Source of the DNA: Smallanthus sonchifolius
Taxonomy: Eukaryota > Streptophyta > Magnoliopsida > Asterales > Asteraceae
Direction of reading: 5' to 3'
NCBI GenBank assembly: GCA_023525975.1
Contig: CM042018.1
Location: 74,717,001 to 74,781,000 of the forward strand
DNA length: 64,000 nucleotides
Shown piece by piece: positions 32,348-41,870 of this stretch. The notes under the pieces are model-generated. The model made no database searches. It worked only from the letters and a program-made list of their open reading frames with translations, and was not told the origin of the DNA. Every line of letters starts with the position of its first letter. Positions within the stretch are counted from its first letter, which is position 1. The translations under genes and the position numbers were made by a program.

Positions 32348-32756
32348 CTACGACACGATCAAATTTTGACCTAGGTCAGTGATCGACCCACTGACGGTTC
32401 GACTTCAACCCGTCGGATCAATCGATGACCAAAGGGAAAATGTATGATCGATTAGGCAATCTAATAGCTTGTTAGTGACATTAGTTACCCAAACAACCCA
32501 TTTTACCCCAAAAATTCTACGGATTTAACCTAAAAATTCTAAGTCAAAAATCGGTCCAAAATTTCACGAATTTACGGATGAAATCGGTCTAAAATCTCAC
32601 CAAGGAGATGAAATACGAAGATGATAATGTGGAAGGGATGAAAAACGGGTTTGAACACACTCGATTTTGAGAGAAAATTGCAGGGGGAAAAATTTCGGTT
32701 TGAAAGCTTAACCTGAAAATTTTTCTAAGTGTCGAACTTATACCCCACTGATAATG

Positions 32757-32883
32757 TTCGTGCGTACTTGCTAAGTGCGCACGAATTAACTCTTGCGTAC
32801 TTAACAAGTACGCAGGAATTAACTCTTGCGTACTTGCTAAGTGCGCAAGTCTTACTTCGTGCGTACTTGACAAGTGCGCAGAA
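32757..32883 (-). repeat. Dyad cluster 2 between pol and third ORF, Copia-A
   Basis: Four dyads of the GCGNACTT/AAGTNCGC type in tandem. In three of them the variable base of the two arms does not pair; one (about 32794-32817) is fully matched. Copia-B has a degraded counterpart at about 51063-51195. Confidence 0.8.
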
Positions 32884-34238
32884 ACTTTAAGTGCGTAATT
32901 TTCAACTCAGAATTATGAAGATTTTCAAGTCAAATAACGAACAAGATAAAAATATTCAATCGGGAGGATTCAAATACAATTCATGAAGGTTAAACATAAA
33001 ATATTTTTGGCCTTTTCTGAATTAAACTTAAACAATGCATAAACTTAAAATCTTTTTGTTCTTTTCAAAATAGATATGTACAAGTATTCACACAAGCTAT
33101 TTTTGATCAAAGACACGAGCAGAGGATCATATCAGGCTAACTTATAGCAAAAACGATACAATATAAACATCAAAGAATATGGGATCATGTCATGTATTAC
33201 TCTTTATTCTTACGTAATAAGCAAATAAACAAGTAATTCAAGTTGACAATATTATAAGATTTGAAACTATATGCATCTTTGTATCATGTTCTTGTGTATT
33301 AAGTTATTAATTATAAAATATACAACGTGTACCCCACTTAAATGCTATGATATTTTGCACTATCTCAAGGCATCTAAGATTTTTCCAATGATATTCTTAA
33401 TTTTCAGAATGAAGTTACATCAATTAGCACAGAAAAATCAAGCAGAATCCATGAGGATTATCAAGAATCATAAGATTCAAAATCGAGTGATTCAATTGTC
33501 TTGGTTTCATGTGATTTTCTTCTTTGAATATCGGTATGATGATTCGGGATAAGGAACATGGTGTTTGATTATAAGGTAACGGGATCCAACTTTTATCTGG
33601 ATTTGATTTCAATGAACCAGGAATGATTCAAGGGTGAATACATGCTCAACGGTTGATGTAGAGACATGTCTTGATTCAATCTCTCCTTGCATACTTGTGA
33701 GTATGGGCAGTGAGATGAACCGCATTAATTGTGCTAACAACATAACCCGAAACTGATCTCAAAAGAAAATTACTGCCAAAATCTAACATCCTTTATCTGA
33801 TAATGATCTTTTCTATTCTTTTACACACACACACTTGCAAATATGGGTTCAAATCACAGTTGTAATTTAGATTTAGTTTCCACACTACTAGTGATTCAAA
33901 GACGCATACAGCCTACTGACAATTCAAATTACTTGTAAGTAAACAGATTAAAAACATAATAATTTAAACAATTAAGTAAACATGACGCAATCATTTCCCA
34001 TGAGCAGTCTATGATGGTTAGATCATTTCAGATGTACTATCATTTCCTCGTTTCTCAAGTGAACTTTTGAAATTTTCTCCATTTTCTAATATTTCAGATG
34101 TACAAACATTTTTTTTTTTTTTTTAATTTTTTTTTTTTTGTAAAGTATTTTAAACTAACAGAACTATACAAAAAAAAAATTTTAAAAGAAATAAAATTGA
34201 ACTTCCATGAATTGAATTGATTTAAGAAAATTAATTTT

Positions 34239-37200
34239 TCACTCGGGATTGAACATTCCTATCAAGTTGACAAGATGCTCAAAACGGGACCGATCAAATG
34301 CCTTTGTGAAAAGGTCAGCAAGATTGTCATCCGTGTGAACCTTTACAAGTTCAATTAAATGTTTTTCAGCACAATCACGGATGAAATGATGGCGAATTTC
34401 AATATGCTTAGTTTTGGAATGTTTCACCGGGTTATTTGTGATGGACATGGTGGCATTGTTGTCAATGAATAAAGGAGTTCCAGTGAAGTTCAAGCCGTAG
34501 TCTCGCAATTGCTGCTGAATCCACAATATCTGAGAACAACCGCTAGCTGCAGCAATGTATTCTGCTTCACAAGTTGAGACAGAAACCGTTGACTGCTTCT
34601 TGCACTGCCAGGAGACCAGTCTGTCTCCCAAGAATTGACATCCGCCAGAAGTTGACTTTCTGTCAAGGTTACAACCGCCATAATCTGAATCAGTGTAGGC
34701 TTTGAAGTCGAATGACTGCTGCTTGGAGTACCAAAGACCCAATCGGGGTTTCCCTTTCAGGTATCTGAAAATCCTCTTCACGGCTATCATATGTGACTCC
34801 TTCGGTTGAGACTGAAACCTTGAGCACAAGCATACAGCAAACATAATATCGGGTCTTGAAGCTGTGAGATACATAAGTGATCCGATCATCCCACGGTACA
34901 ACCTGCTGTCTACATCCTTCCCATCTTTGTCAGGATGCAAACCATGATTGACTGGGATTGGTGTGCCATAAGTAGTGCTATCACTCATCTTGTATTTTGA
35001 CAGGATGTCTTGCACGTACTTAGTTTGATGTAGATAAATGCCATCCTCTCTTTGACTGACTTGCAGACCCAGGAAGAACGACAGTTCACCCATATTGCTC
35101 ATTTCAAACTTGGACTTCATCACCTTCTCGAATTCCCTACACATCCCTTCATTGGTCGACCCAAAGATGATGTCGTCGACATATACTTGCACAAGTAGAA
35201 TGTCACCTCCTGCTTTCCTTATGAAGAGAGTCGAGTCAATCTGTCCACGGTCGAAACCATTAGACAGTAAATGCTTTGATAGTGTCTCATACCATGCCCG
35301 CGGTGCTTGATGAAGACCATAAAGTGCTTTATCGAGCTTGTACACTTTATTGATATTATGCGGATCTTCAAAACCGGGAGGTTGAGTGACATAGACTTCT
35401 TCATGAACTTTACCATAAAGGAAAGCACTCTTCACATCAAGTTGGTAGACCTTGAAGCCGACATATGTGGCATAAGCCAAGAACAGTCGAATGGCCTCAA
35501 TTCTAGCAACTGGGGCATATACTTCCGTGTAATCCAAGCCCTCTTGTTGATAAAAACCCTGAACAACCAATCTTGCCTTGTTCTTCACAACTACATGACG
35601 ATCATCCGTCTTGCATTTGAACACCCATCTGGTTCCAATTGGCTGAAAGCCTTTTGGCAAGTCAACCAAATCCCATACATGCAACTTTTGGAATTGGGAC
35701 AATTCATCTTGCATCGCCTCAATCCAGCAGTTGTCAGTGAGAGCCTCCTTCACATTCTTCGGCTCTATCTGGGACACGAATGCATCATGCAGACATGTTT
35801 CCATGACATCAGTGTCAAATATCCCTGTGTAAAGACTGGTGTTCTCAGTGATGGTTCTATGACGAGTCTGAACACCGGCATAAGGATCACCAATAATGTT
35901 GTCGATTGGATGATTCCTATGCACTCTCGTCTCCGGTACAATTGGTTCTTGAATTTCTGGATCTAAATTTGTGCTCAACTCCCCCATTTCCTGTGTTTCA
36001 GCAGAAGAAGATTCAATGTTAATTGGATCAGCTGGAGCTTCATTTCCTACAGTTGTGTTAGGATTGGCTTGAGTGTCATCTCCAACAACATGAACACTTT
36101 CACTGTTATCACTGTCATGAGTTCCAGATGCAGATGCAGCATTGGAATCATGAGTTATAATTGGTACAGTAGCACGAGTAGAAAAACTGCCGCCATTCAA
36201 TAGATTATAAACATTTTCGGCATCTTCTGCAGATAGCTCAGGAAGATTAAAAGACTTGAATAGCGCATCATAATCAAAACCCCAAGCTGGACCTTTTGGT
36301 TCTGGTGGAATGCTGTGTTTACTACAATCCACTTCGAACCATTCCTCGACAGTACGAGTTCCTATGTTGTACACTCTCTTGCAGGGCGAATTGGCAACAT
36401 ATCCTAAGAAGATGCCTTCCACCGCTTTCGCATGAAATTTAGATTTACGATCTTTATACGGTAGCAACAAGGAACAAGGACTACCAAAAGGAACTAGGTA
36501 ATCAAGATTAGGAAGTCGATTTTTGATCAACTCATAACAAGTCTTGTTGTGTCTTTTCACCACCAAAACTCTGTTTAAGACGTGACAAGCTGTATTTACT
36601 GCTTCTGCCCAGAAAGTGACAGGAAGCTTTGCATCTGACAGCATAGTCCTTGCAGTCTCAATCAGTGTTCTGTTCTTCCGTTCAGCAACTCCATTCTGCT
36701 GAGGCGTGTACGGCGCGCTGAATTCGTGACGGATCCCTTTCTTGAGACAGAAAAGTTCCATCAAATTATTCTTGAACTCAGTTCCGTTGTCACTCCTTAT
36801 TCTTCTAACTTTCAGCTTGCAAAGAGATTCCAAGCTCAGGATCAAGTATTGAAGAATATCAGCAGTCTCATCTTTTGTACCTAAAAAATGCACCCAAGAA
36901 AAACGTGAGAAATCATCAGTTACAACTAGACAGAATGACTTACCTCCAATACTCCTGATACTTATGGGGCCAAACAGATCCATATGTAATAGCTCCAAAG
37001 GGGTATCGATAGAGTTTTGGAGCTTGGGCTTGTGAGACTTCCGTTGCTGTTTACCCTTTTTACAAGGCATACAATCATCTGCAACGGTAAATCTCAGCTT
37101 AGGAACCCCGGTTACCAAACCGTTTTGGACAAGATGATTCATATTACGATAAGAAATATGTCCGAGTTTCCTATGCCACAAGATGGAGTCAAGCTCTGTC

Positions 37201-37637
37201 GCTTTTGTAAGCAAACAAGTAGCAACTGATGAGGTGGTTTTTGCCACGCTCATATCAATCTGATAAGTGTCGTTTGTTCTTGGTGCTCTCATCAGAATCC
37301 AGTCATCAGGAACTTTGAAACCGGGTTTGAGAATCAGACATTCTGACTTGTCAAACATCACTGAGTACTCCTTGTCACACATTTGTGAGACACTCAACAG
37401 GTTATGCTTCAGCTGCTCGCAGAAGTTGACATTGTCAAAGCTAACACAACCGTTCGAAACCACGCCTTGACACGTGATACTGCCGCCTTTTTCTCCGGCA
37501 AAGGCCACATAGCCGCCTCTAAATGGTTTAACGTCTTGAAGCAAGGCCATGTTTCCTGTCATGTGCCGGGAGCATCCACTATCTACATACCAGCGGTTAG
37601 AGATAGTACCCTTCGGACGTCCCTGCACGAGTAACAA
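34239..37637 (-). CDS. pol: Copia-A pol: protease, integrase, RT, RNase H
   Basis: An uninterrupted 1,132-residue frame. Blocks in order: protease motif WYVDSGCSRHMTGN near residue 17; GAG-pre and integrase zinc finger (LWHRKLGHISYRNMN, then CMPCKKGKQQRKSH); integrase core with VTDDFSRFSWVHFLG, RSDNGTEFKN and SAPYTPQQNGVAERKNRT, so all three catalytic acids are present; RT from GTRWVFKCKTDD and YAPVARIEAIRLFLAYA to the catalytic VQVYVDDIIFGSTN (YVDD about residues 819-822); RNase H with AYTDSDYGGC, VSTCEAEYIAAASG and KHIEIRHHFIRD. The frame differs from that of gag upstream, and an acceptor-like TCGTGCAG/GGACG lies at about 37623, so the Met at 37637 may not be the natural start. This is the only pol in the window that looks catalytically complete. 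Confidence 0.93.
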   Translation of the reverse strand: MLLVQGRPKGTISNRWYVDSGCSRHMTGNMALLQDVKPFRGGYVAFAGEKGGSITCQGVVSNGCVSFDNVNFCEQLKHNLLSVSQMCDKEYSVMFDKSECLILKPGFKVPDDWILMRAPRTNDTYQIDMSVAKTTSSVATCLLTKATELDSILWHRKLGHISYRNMNHLVQNGLVTGVPKLRFTVADDCMPCKKGKQQRKSHKPKLQNSIDTPLELLHMDLFGPISIRSIGGKSFCLVVTDDFSRFSWVHFLGTKDETADILQYLILSLESLCKLKVRRIRSDNGTEFKNNLMELFCLKKGIRHEFSAPYTPQQNGVAERKNRTLIETARTMLSDAKLPVTFWAEAVNTACHVLNRVLVVKRHNKTCYELIKNRLPNLDYLVPFGSPCSLLLPYKDRKSKFHAKAVEGIFLGYVANSPCKRVYNIGTRTVEEWFEVDCSKHSIPPEPKGPAWGFDYDALFKSFNLPELSAEDAENVYNLLNGGSFSTRATVPIITHDSNAASASGTHDSDNSESVHVVGDDTQANPNTTVGNEAPADPINIESSSAETQEMGELSTNLDPEIQEPIVPETRVHRNHPIDNIIGDPYAGVQTRHRTITENTSLYTGIFDTDVMETCLHDAFVSQIEPKNVKEALTDNCWIEAMQDELSQFQKLHVWDLVDLPKGFQPIGTRWVFKCKTDDRHVVVKNKARLVVQGFYQQEGLDYTEVYAPVARIEAIRLFLAYATYVGFKVYQLDVKSAFLYGKVHEEVYVTQPPGFEDPHNINKVYKLDKALYGLHQAPRAWYETLSKHLLSNGFDRGQIDSTLFIRKAGGDILLVQVYVDDIIFGSTNEGMCREFEKVMKSKFEMSNMGELSFFLGLQVSQREDGIYLHQTKYVQDILSKYKMSDSTTYGTPIPVNHGLHPDKDGKDVDSRLYRGMIGSLMYLTASRPDIMFAVCLCSRFQSQPKESHMIAVKRIFRYLKGKPRLGLWYSKQQSFDFKAYTDSDYGGCNLDRKSTSGGCQFLGDRLVSWQCKKQSTVSVSTCEAEYIAAASGCSQILWIQQQLRDYGLNFTGTPLFIDNNATMSITNNPVKHSKTKHIEIRHHFIRDCAEKHLIELVKVHTDDNLADLFTKAFDRSRFEHLVNLIGMFNPE

Positions 37638-37642
37638 AAGAA

Positions 37643-39650
37643 TTAGTTAGATTTGGAGACCCAAGCCATTGTGGTCTTGGGTCGTCCATCCTTCTCAAAA
37701 TAAACTACTTCTTTCAACTCACAGTCATGATGACTGTCAAAAATTGGTGAATCTTTGGAGGAATTGGGAACAGGAGATTGAGAATCTTTAACTTTCTTGT
37801 TCCAGGATCTCTTTTGAATCTTAACCAGAACAGAAGACTTTGGTTCAATCACAGCCGGTGAACTTATGGAAGCTTCACCTGATTGAGCTTTAGTCAGCTG
37901 TTCCAGCTTTCTCAACCTCTTATTCCTTCTTCTTCTCTGTGGCTTAGAGAGTCTAGCCACAGGTTTCTCACCAGTGCGTGTACTACCAGATGTAGACACA
38001 CGAGGTACAGCAGGTTGCTTTACCTTTCTTACAACAGATGGCTTGGCCTCAGATTTGATCTTTGGCTTAGCTATCGGTTGCACTGGTGGTTTCACCACAT
38101 TTAGCTTTGGTCTGATAGGAGCTTTCACTACTGGCGACTTAGGGATAACAGCTGGTCGTGAAACAACATGCCGTTTCCCTGGGTTCTTAGAAGGACAGTT
38201 CACAACAATGTGACCAACCAAGCCACAGTGAAAGCAATTCCTCTTATCAACATAAGTTCTCATGTAAGGCTCTTTAGTTCTGGCCTTAGAAAACTCACCA
38301 TTGTGAGAAGGAAGAGTTGGTTTATGAACAGAAGTTTGAACTTTTACAGTTTGATGTTTGGGGGTATAATACTTTTGCAAATTTTCTTTGTAACCTAGCC
38401 CATAATGAGATGAAAAAGCCTCTTTCTTAGCTTGGTTAATATTTTTAAAACCCCCGTAAAGCATTCCCTTAAGTTTATCATTTGTTTCAATGATATCAGG
38501 TTCAGTTAAAATGCAATTATCACCATTAGTGATAATGTTTTTCTGGACTTTCTGTTCAGTCAACAACTCCTTAGACACTACTCCTTCAGGGCAAGTGTTA
38601 ACCGACCCATCCTCAGAAGCAGTAACATACTCCTCACTAGATGTGGAGTTAGCCTTACTTGAGGATTCATCCTTTTTAGGGGAATCATCCTTATCAGAGG
38701 GCTCATCTAGACAAGTGAGATCAATGTCTATCAAGCTATTGACAAACTGCCACTTATTGGTGGAGGAATGGCATTGGTACCAAGTCCTAGGCCATTCATT
38801 TTTCTCACCACGGATTCGTAGTGTTCCACCACGAAGCGAGAGTTTTTCAATTTCTCGTTAGTGCATTTGAGCTGCAAGATCTCATTTTGCAGTTTGTTAA
38901 TTTCATTGTTCTTCTTTTCCAAAGCCCTATACGCAATGTCCAAATGAACCTGTTGGTCGCTTATTTTTAAAGAATAGTCTTGTTTTTCGTTCTGTAGCAT
39001 TTCAACTGATTCTTTAAAACGTGATTCATTCATTTTGTAATTTTTAGCTGCCAACTTTAGGGGTTCATATATGTCTTGGAGATCAGAAATTTCATTTTTT
39101 AGCCCTAGACATTTAGAACAAGAAACAACAGAGAAAGGGTTAGAATCTACCTCAGATGATGAACTTTGTCCTTCTCCAATTTCCATGAGAGCGACAGCAG
39201 TGGTAGACTCCTTTTCATCAGCTACAGAAGCTTCCTCTTCTTCAGATTCAGAAGATTCCTCTCCTTCAGTTTCAGAAGATTCCTCTTCTTCAGCTTCCTT
39301 CCTCTCGGCCTCCATCAGCTCCATGATTTCTGCCATGAGACCAACCTGTGCTTGAGCAATGATGGCGTCTTCTAGATGCACACCCCAATCAAAATTTTCG
39401 TCATTCTGTGCGACCAGTGCATTGGACTGATTACTTTGGGTATGATTGTGGTGACTTTGGTTGTTTTGGCCATGGCTGTTTCCCTGGCTAGGTCTGGTAA
39501 AACCAGATGCAGGTGCTCTGTCATTTTGACATTCACGAGCAAAGTGTCCATAGTTTTGACACTTGTAGCACTTGGCCTTGGATTTGTCAAATCCAACCTT
39601 GGCATTAGAATGCCCGCCAATATACTTTCTTCATGTTCTGTTCAGGAAAC
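37643..39650 (-). pseudogene. Copia-A gag, C-terminal two thirds
   Basis: From upstream: a zinc knuckle CYKCQNYGHFAREC (about 39531-39572), a Glu/Ser-rich acidic tract (39180-39330), a coiled-coil-like segment with KNEISDLQDIYEPLKLAAKN and NNEINKLQNEILQLK (38800-39110), then in another frame from 38734 an acidic segment, a second knuckle CFHCGLVGHIVVNC (about 38200-38241), basic Pro/Lys/Val-rich repeats, an RRRNKRLRKLEQL segment and the terminal TTMAWVSKSN. The stop at 37643 precedes pol. One frame change occurs near 38734. Confidence 0.8.
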
Positions 39651-40760
39651 GCTTGGCCCTCCTCAGTAACATGGCCATATTCCACTGAATATCCATGTCT
39701 TCAATATCATTAGGATCCACTTGATTGAAGTCCTCTTCAATAGTCTCAGGATCCGTTAGCTTTCCACCAATGAAATTCTCATATGCCAGCATGCAAGATG
39801 AGAATAGTGCTACATGATCTTCAGCTATCTTGGCAATGGCTGACTGGTTGGCTGAGCACGTATTCTGAGGAGTCTTTGAGTTTTGTTGATTTTGTTGATG
39901 AGATCCAAACCCTGATCTTGATGCATAACATGCATGACCACCACAACCATTAGAGTGGTCTTCTTCAATGGATTTCCCAGTAAAGAGTGCAATCCAGAGC
40001 CGAAAGACATTGACGTGGAAGTCGTCCCGTGATACATGGAAGGGTCCTGTATCTGAGGTCTTCCAGAATTCTCCCTTTTTATAAGATTCATGTTATGAGC
40101 CTGAATCTTACCGACTGCCTCATCTACTATCATCTCGTAGAACTTTGAACTTTCCCTCATCAGGGTTGTATACATCTCATATCTCGGTGGCAGAGCATCC
40201 AAAAACTTTTCCACCATTTCCTCTTCTGGATATTTAAGCTCAAACGATTTCAACTCCGTTTGTAGGTGATAGAATCTAGAGATAAGATCATCTAAAGATT
40301 CATTTTCTATAAATCTGAAGCACTCGTATTGCTTCCGGAGAAGATCCCTCTTGCTTTTCTTGATGTCACTATTTCCTTCGAATCTTTTCTGTAAAGCTTT
40401 CCAAAGATCCTTAGAAGATTCATATCCTCGGAAACTGTGGAACAAATCCCGAGTTAATGACATAGTGATTGAACCCATTGCCTTCTTCTCTCGATCATAA
40501 ATTTTCTTTTCTTCTGCATCCAGCTTAGAGATAGGCTTAGGTACGTTTTCATCAAGATACAAGTGGGTTGGATGCTTATATCCCTCAAGAATAGGTATCC
40601 ATAACGATGAATCGGTGTATGAAATATAGTGCTCAAAGCGGGCTTTCCAATTGGAATAATCGTTTACATTGAGCAACTTGGGAGGTTTCTGTGGAGTACC
40701 GATTTCATTATCATAATTTAACATACTACTAAGGTTCTGAAGGTTTGACATGGTGAACAC
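39651..40760 (-). pseudogene. Copia-A gag, N-terminal part
   Basis: The frame opens at 40760, with an alternative Met three codons in, then KPPKLLNVNDYSNWKARFEH, SSLWIPILEGYKHP, FHSFRGYESSKDLWKALQKR, the core YECFRFIENESLDDLISRFY and DEAVGKIQAHNMNLIKRE, a well preserved Copia gag. After SMSFGSGLHSLL (near 40000) the frame is lost through an indel; coding continues in another phase to the knuckle region. Confidence 0.85.
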
Positions 40761-41323
40761 TTGGTCAAAAATCAGAAAAGTCAGTAGCTATTGCGCACTT
40801 AGGATTGGCCTTGCGCACTTATGAATGGTCTTGCGTATTTAATATTTGCCCTTGCGTATTTGTAAGTACGCAGGAGTAAATTGTTAAGTACGCAGGATAA
40901 GTCTTAAGTTCGCAGCTCAGTCTTGCGCACTTGTAAGTACGCAGGAGATAACTCTTGCATATTTAGCAAGTTCGCAGAAAACTGTACTTTTTGCCAAAAA
41001 TGGTAAGTACGCAGGACACCTTTTCAGCAACTCTCACCAAACCTTTCCGGTGACCTGAAACTCATTGGAGTTGGTAAAAAAATGGTCTGATGATCAATGC
41101 AATTGAGTCAAAGGGTCAGAAACAAGTTTCTAACCAACCTATGATGCTCAAAACACACAAACACACAACAAAGATCGGTTTTTGAGAGATTTTTGCTTCT
41201 AAAAAAGTGCTCAAGAGCTACCCCTTTTTTATCACAAAAATCAACAAAATAACCTCTCTTTGCTTGTAAAACTCAGTAAAAACGTCTCCAAACTCACTTA
41301 CAACACTCGAATTCAAGAGCAAT
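40761..41323 (-). other. Copia-A leader with dyad half-sites
   Basis: Untranslated leader. At 40788-41010 it carries about ten copies of GCGCACTT, GCGTACTT or GCGTATTT and their complements, a few forming complete dyads (for example about 40851-40873 and 40923-40946), most as half-sites. No frame is supported. Confidence 0.75.
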
Positions 41324-41337
41324 GCTCTGATACCACT
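41324..41337 (-). promoter_or_regulatory. Primer-binding site of Copia-A
   Basis: The minus strand reads AGTGGTATCAGAGC directly inside the 5' LTR; complementary to initiator tRNA-Met. Confidence 0.92.
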
Positions 41338-41870
41338 TGTAGGTCCCTCGGGTGTGGTGGATCGTCACATGCAAGTGGTCTACTAGTCGGACCGGGTGCG
41401 GAATACCCGTGACTAGGTGGAGAGTCTAACTGAACAAAGTAAACCGAACACAAGAGTCACAATAAACGTTCTTTGTATTATAAACACTCGACGGTTATAG
41501 AGAGAATACAAGCTGCGTACTTAGCAAAACTGAGTTCGTATGAACAAATGGTTCTGCGCACTTAGCTTCTGTGAACCTATCCTATTTATACTGACCTGAT
41601 GCCTGCGCACTTAGCAAGTGCGCAGGACCAATTACTCCTGCGTACTTAACAAGTACGCATAGGTATTCCTGCGTACTTACTAAGTACGCAGGAGCATTCT
41701 CCTGCGCACATACAAGTGCGCAAAACACTTAGAAGAAATCAACAAAACATTAAGTAAAAGTAAATACAACTCGATAAACTTTTACATAATGACTCTTACA
41801 TACAAAGACAAAATACAGACATTAGACATACAAACCTAGACTCTATCCAGAGTGTTGTCACAGGAAAGTG
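41338..41870 (-). repeat. 5' LTR of Copia-A, two bases short
   Basis: 533 bp, identical to the 3' LTR except for 4 transitions. The plus-strand right end reads GGAAAGTG and continues straight into Gypsy-3 LTR (ACAATGACAC), whereas the 3' LTR reads GGAAAGTGCA. GTG is shared with the Gypsy-3 sequence at the junction. Confidence 0.93.

Larger units (their letters stand above)
32008..34238 (-). other. Non-coding interval between pol and the third ORF, Copia-A
   Basis: In element orientation: about 1.3 kb of AT-rich sequence (including homopolymer runs near 34110-34180), a dyad cluster at 32757-32883, an A/B-box-like motif at 32308-32347, a second dyad cluster at 32137-32229, then a splice-acceptor-like TTTGCAG at 32011-32017, directly before the third-ORF ATG. 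Copia-B keeps homologous sequence over most of this interval (50296-52506). No protein frame is supported. Confidence 0.75.
28262..41870 (-). mobile_element. Copia-A, long Sirevirus-like Copia element
   Basis: 13.6 kb on the minus strand: 5' LTR 41338-41870, primer site, long gag (37643-40760), pol (34239-37637), a 2.2-kb non-coding interval, third ORF (28862-32007), polypurine tract and 3' LTR 28262-28796. The LTRs differ at 4 of 533 aligned positions, all transitions, so insertion is recent. The pol frame is unbroken; gag has frameshifts and the third ORF has two stops and a frameshift. The right end lacks the last two LTR bases and there is no 5-bp target duplication. Confidence 0.92.

Noticed and set aside
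32290..32365. A tRNA gene before the third ORF of Copia-A
   Set aside because: Only the D- and T-arm-like motifs fit. The total length is too short and the stems do not close.
34105..34180. Poly-T and poly-A runs as a LINE or SINE tail
   Set aside because: No target duplication or LINE/SINE body next to them. Copia-B has a shorter run at the same place, so it is element sequence.
35307..35966. Plus-strand 219-codon frame opposite Copia-A pol
   Set aside because: Antisense shadow of the RT/link region, whose minus-strand frame shows all expected catalytic motifs.
37717..37722. GTGAGT in Copia-A gag as splice donor for the GCAG/GG acceptor at the pol start
   Set aside because: The roughly 95-base intron would leave the wrong phase for pol, and the hexamer codes conserved residues (Cys-Glu-Leu).
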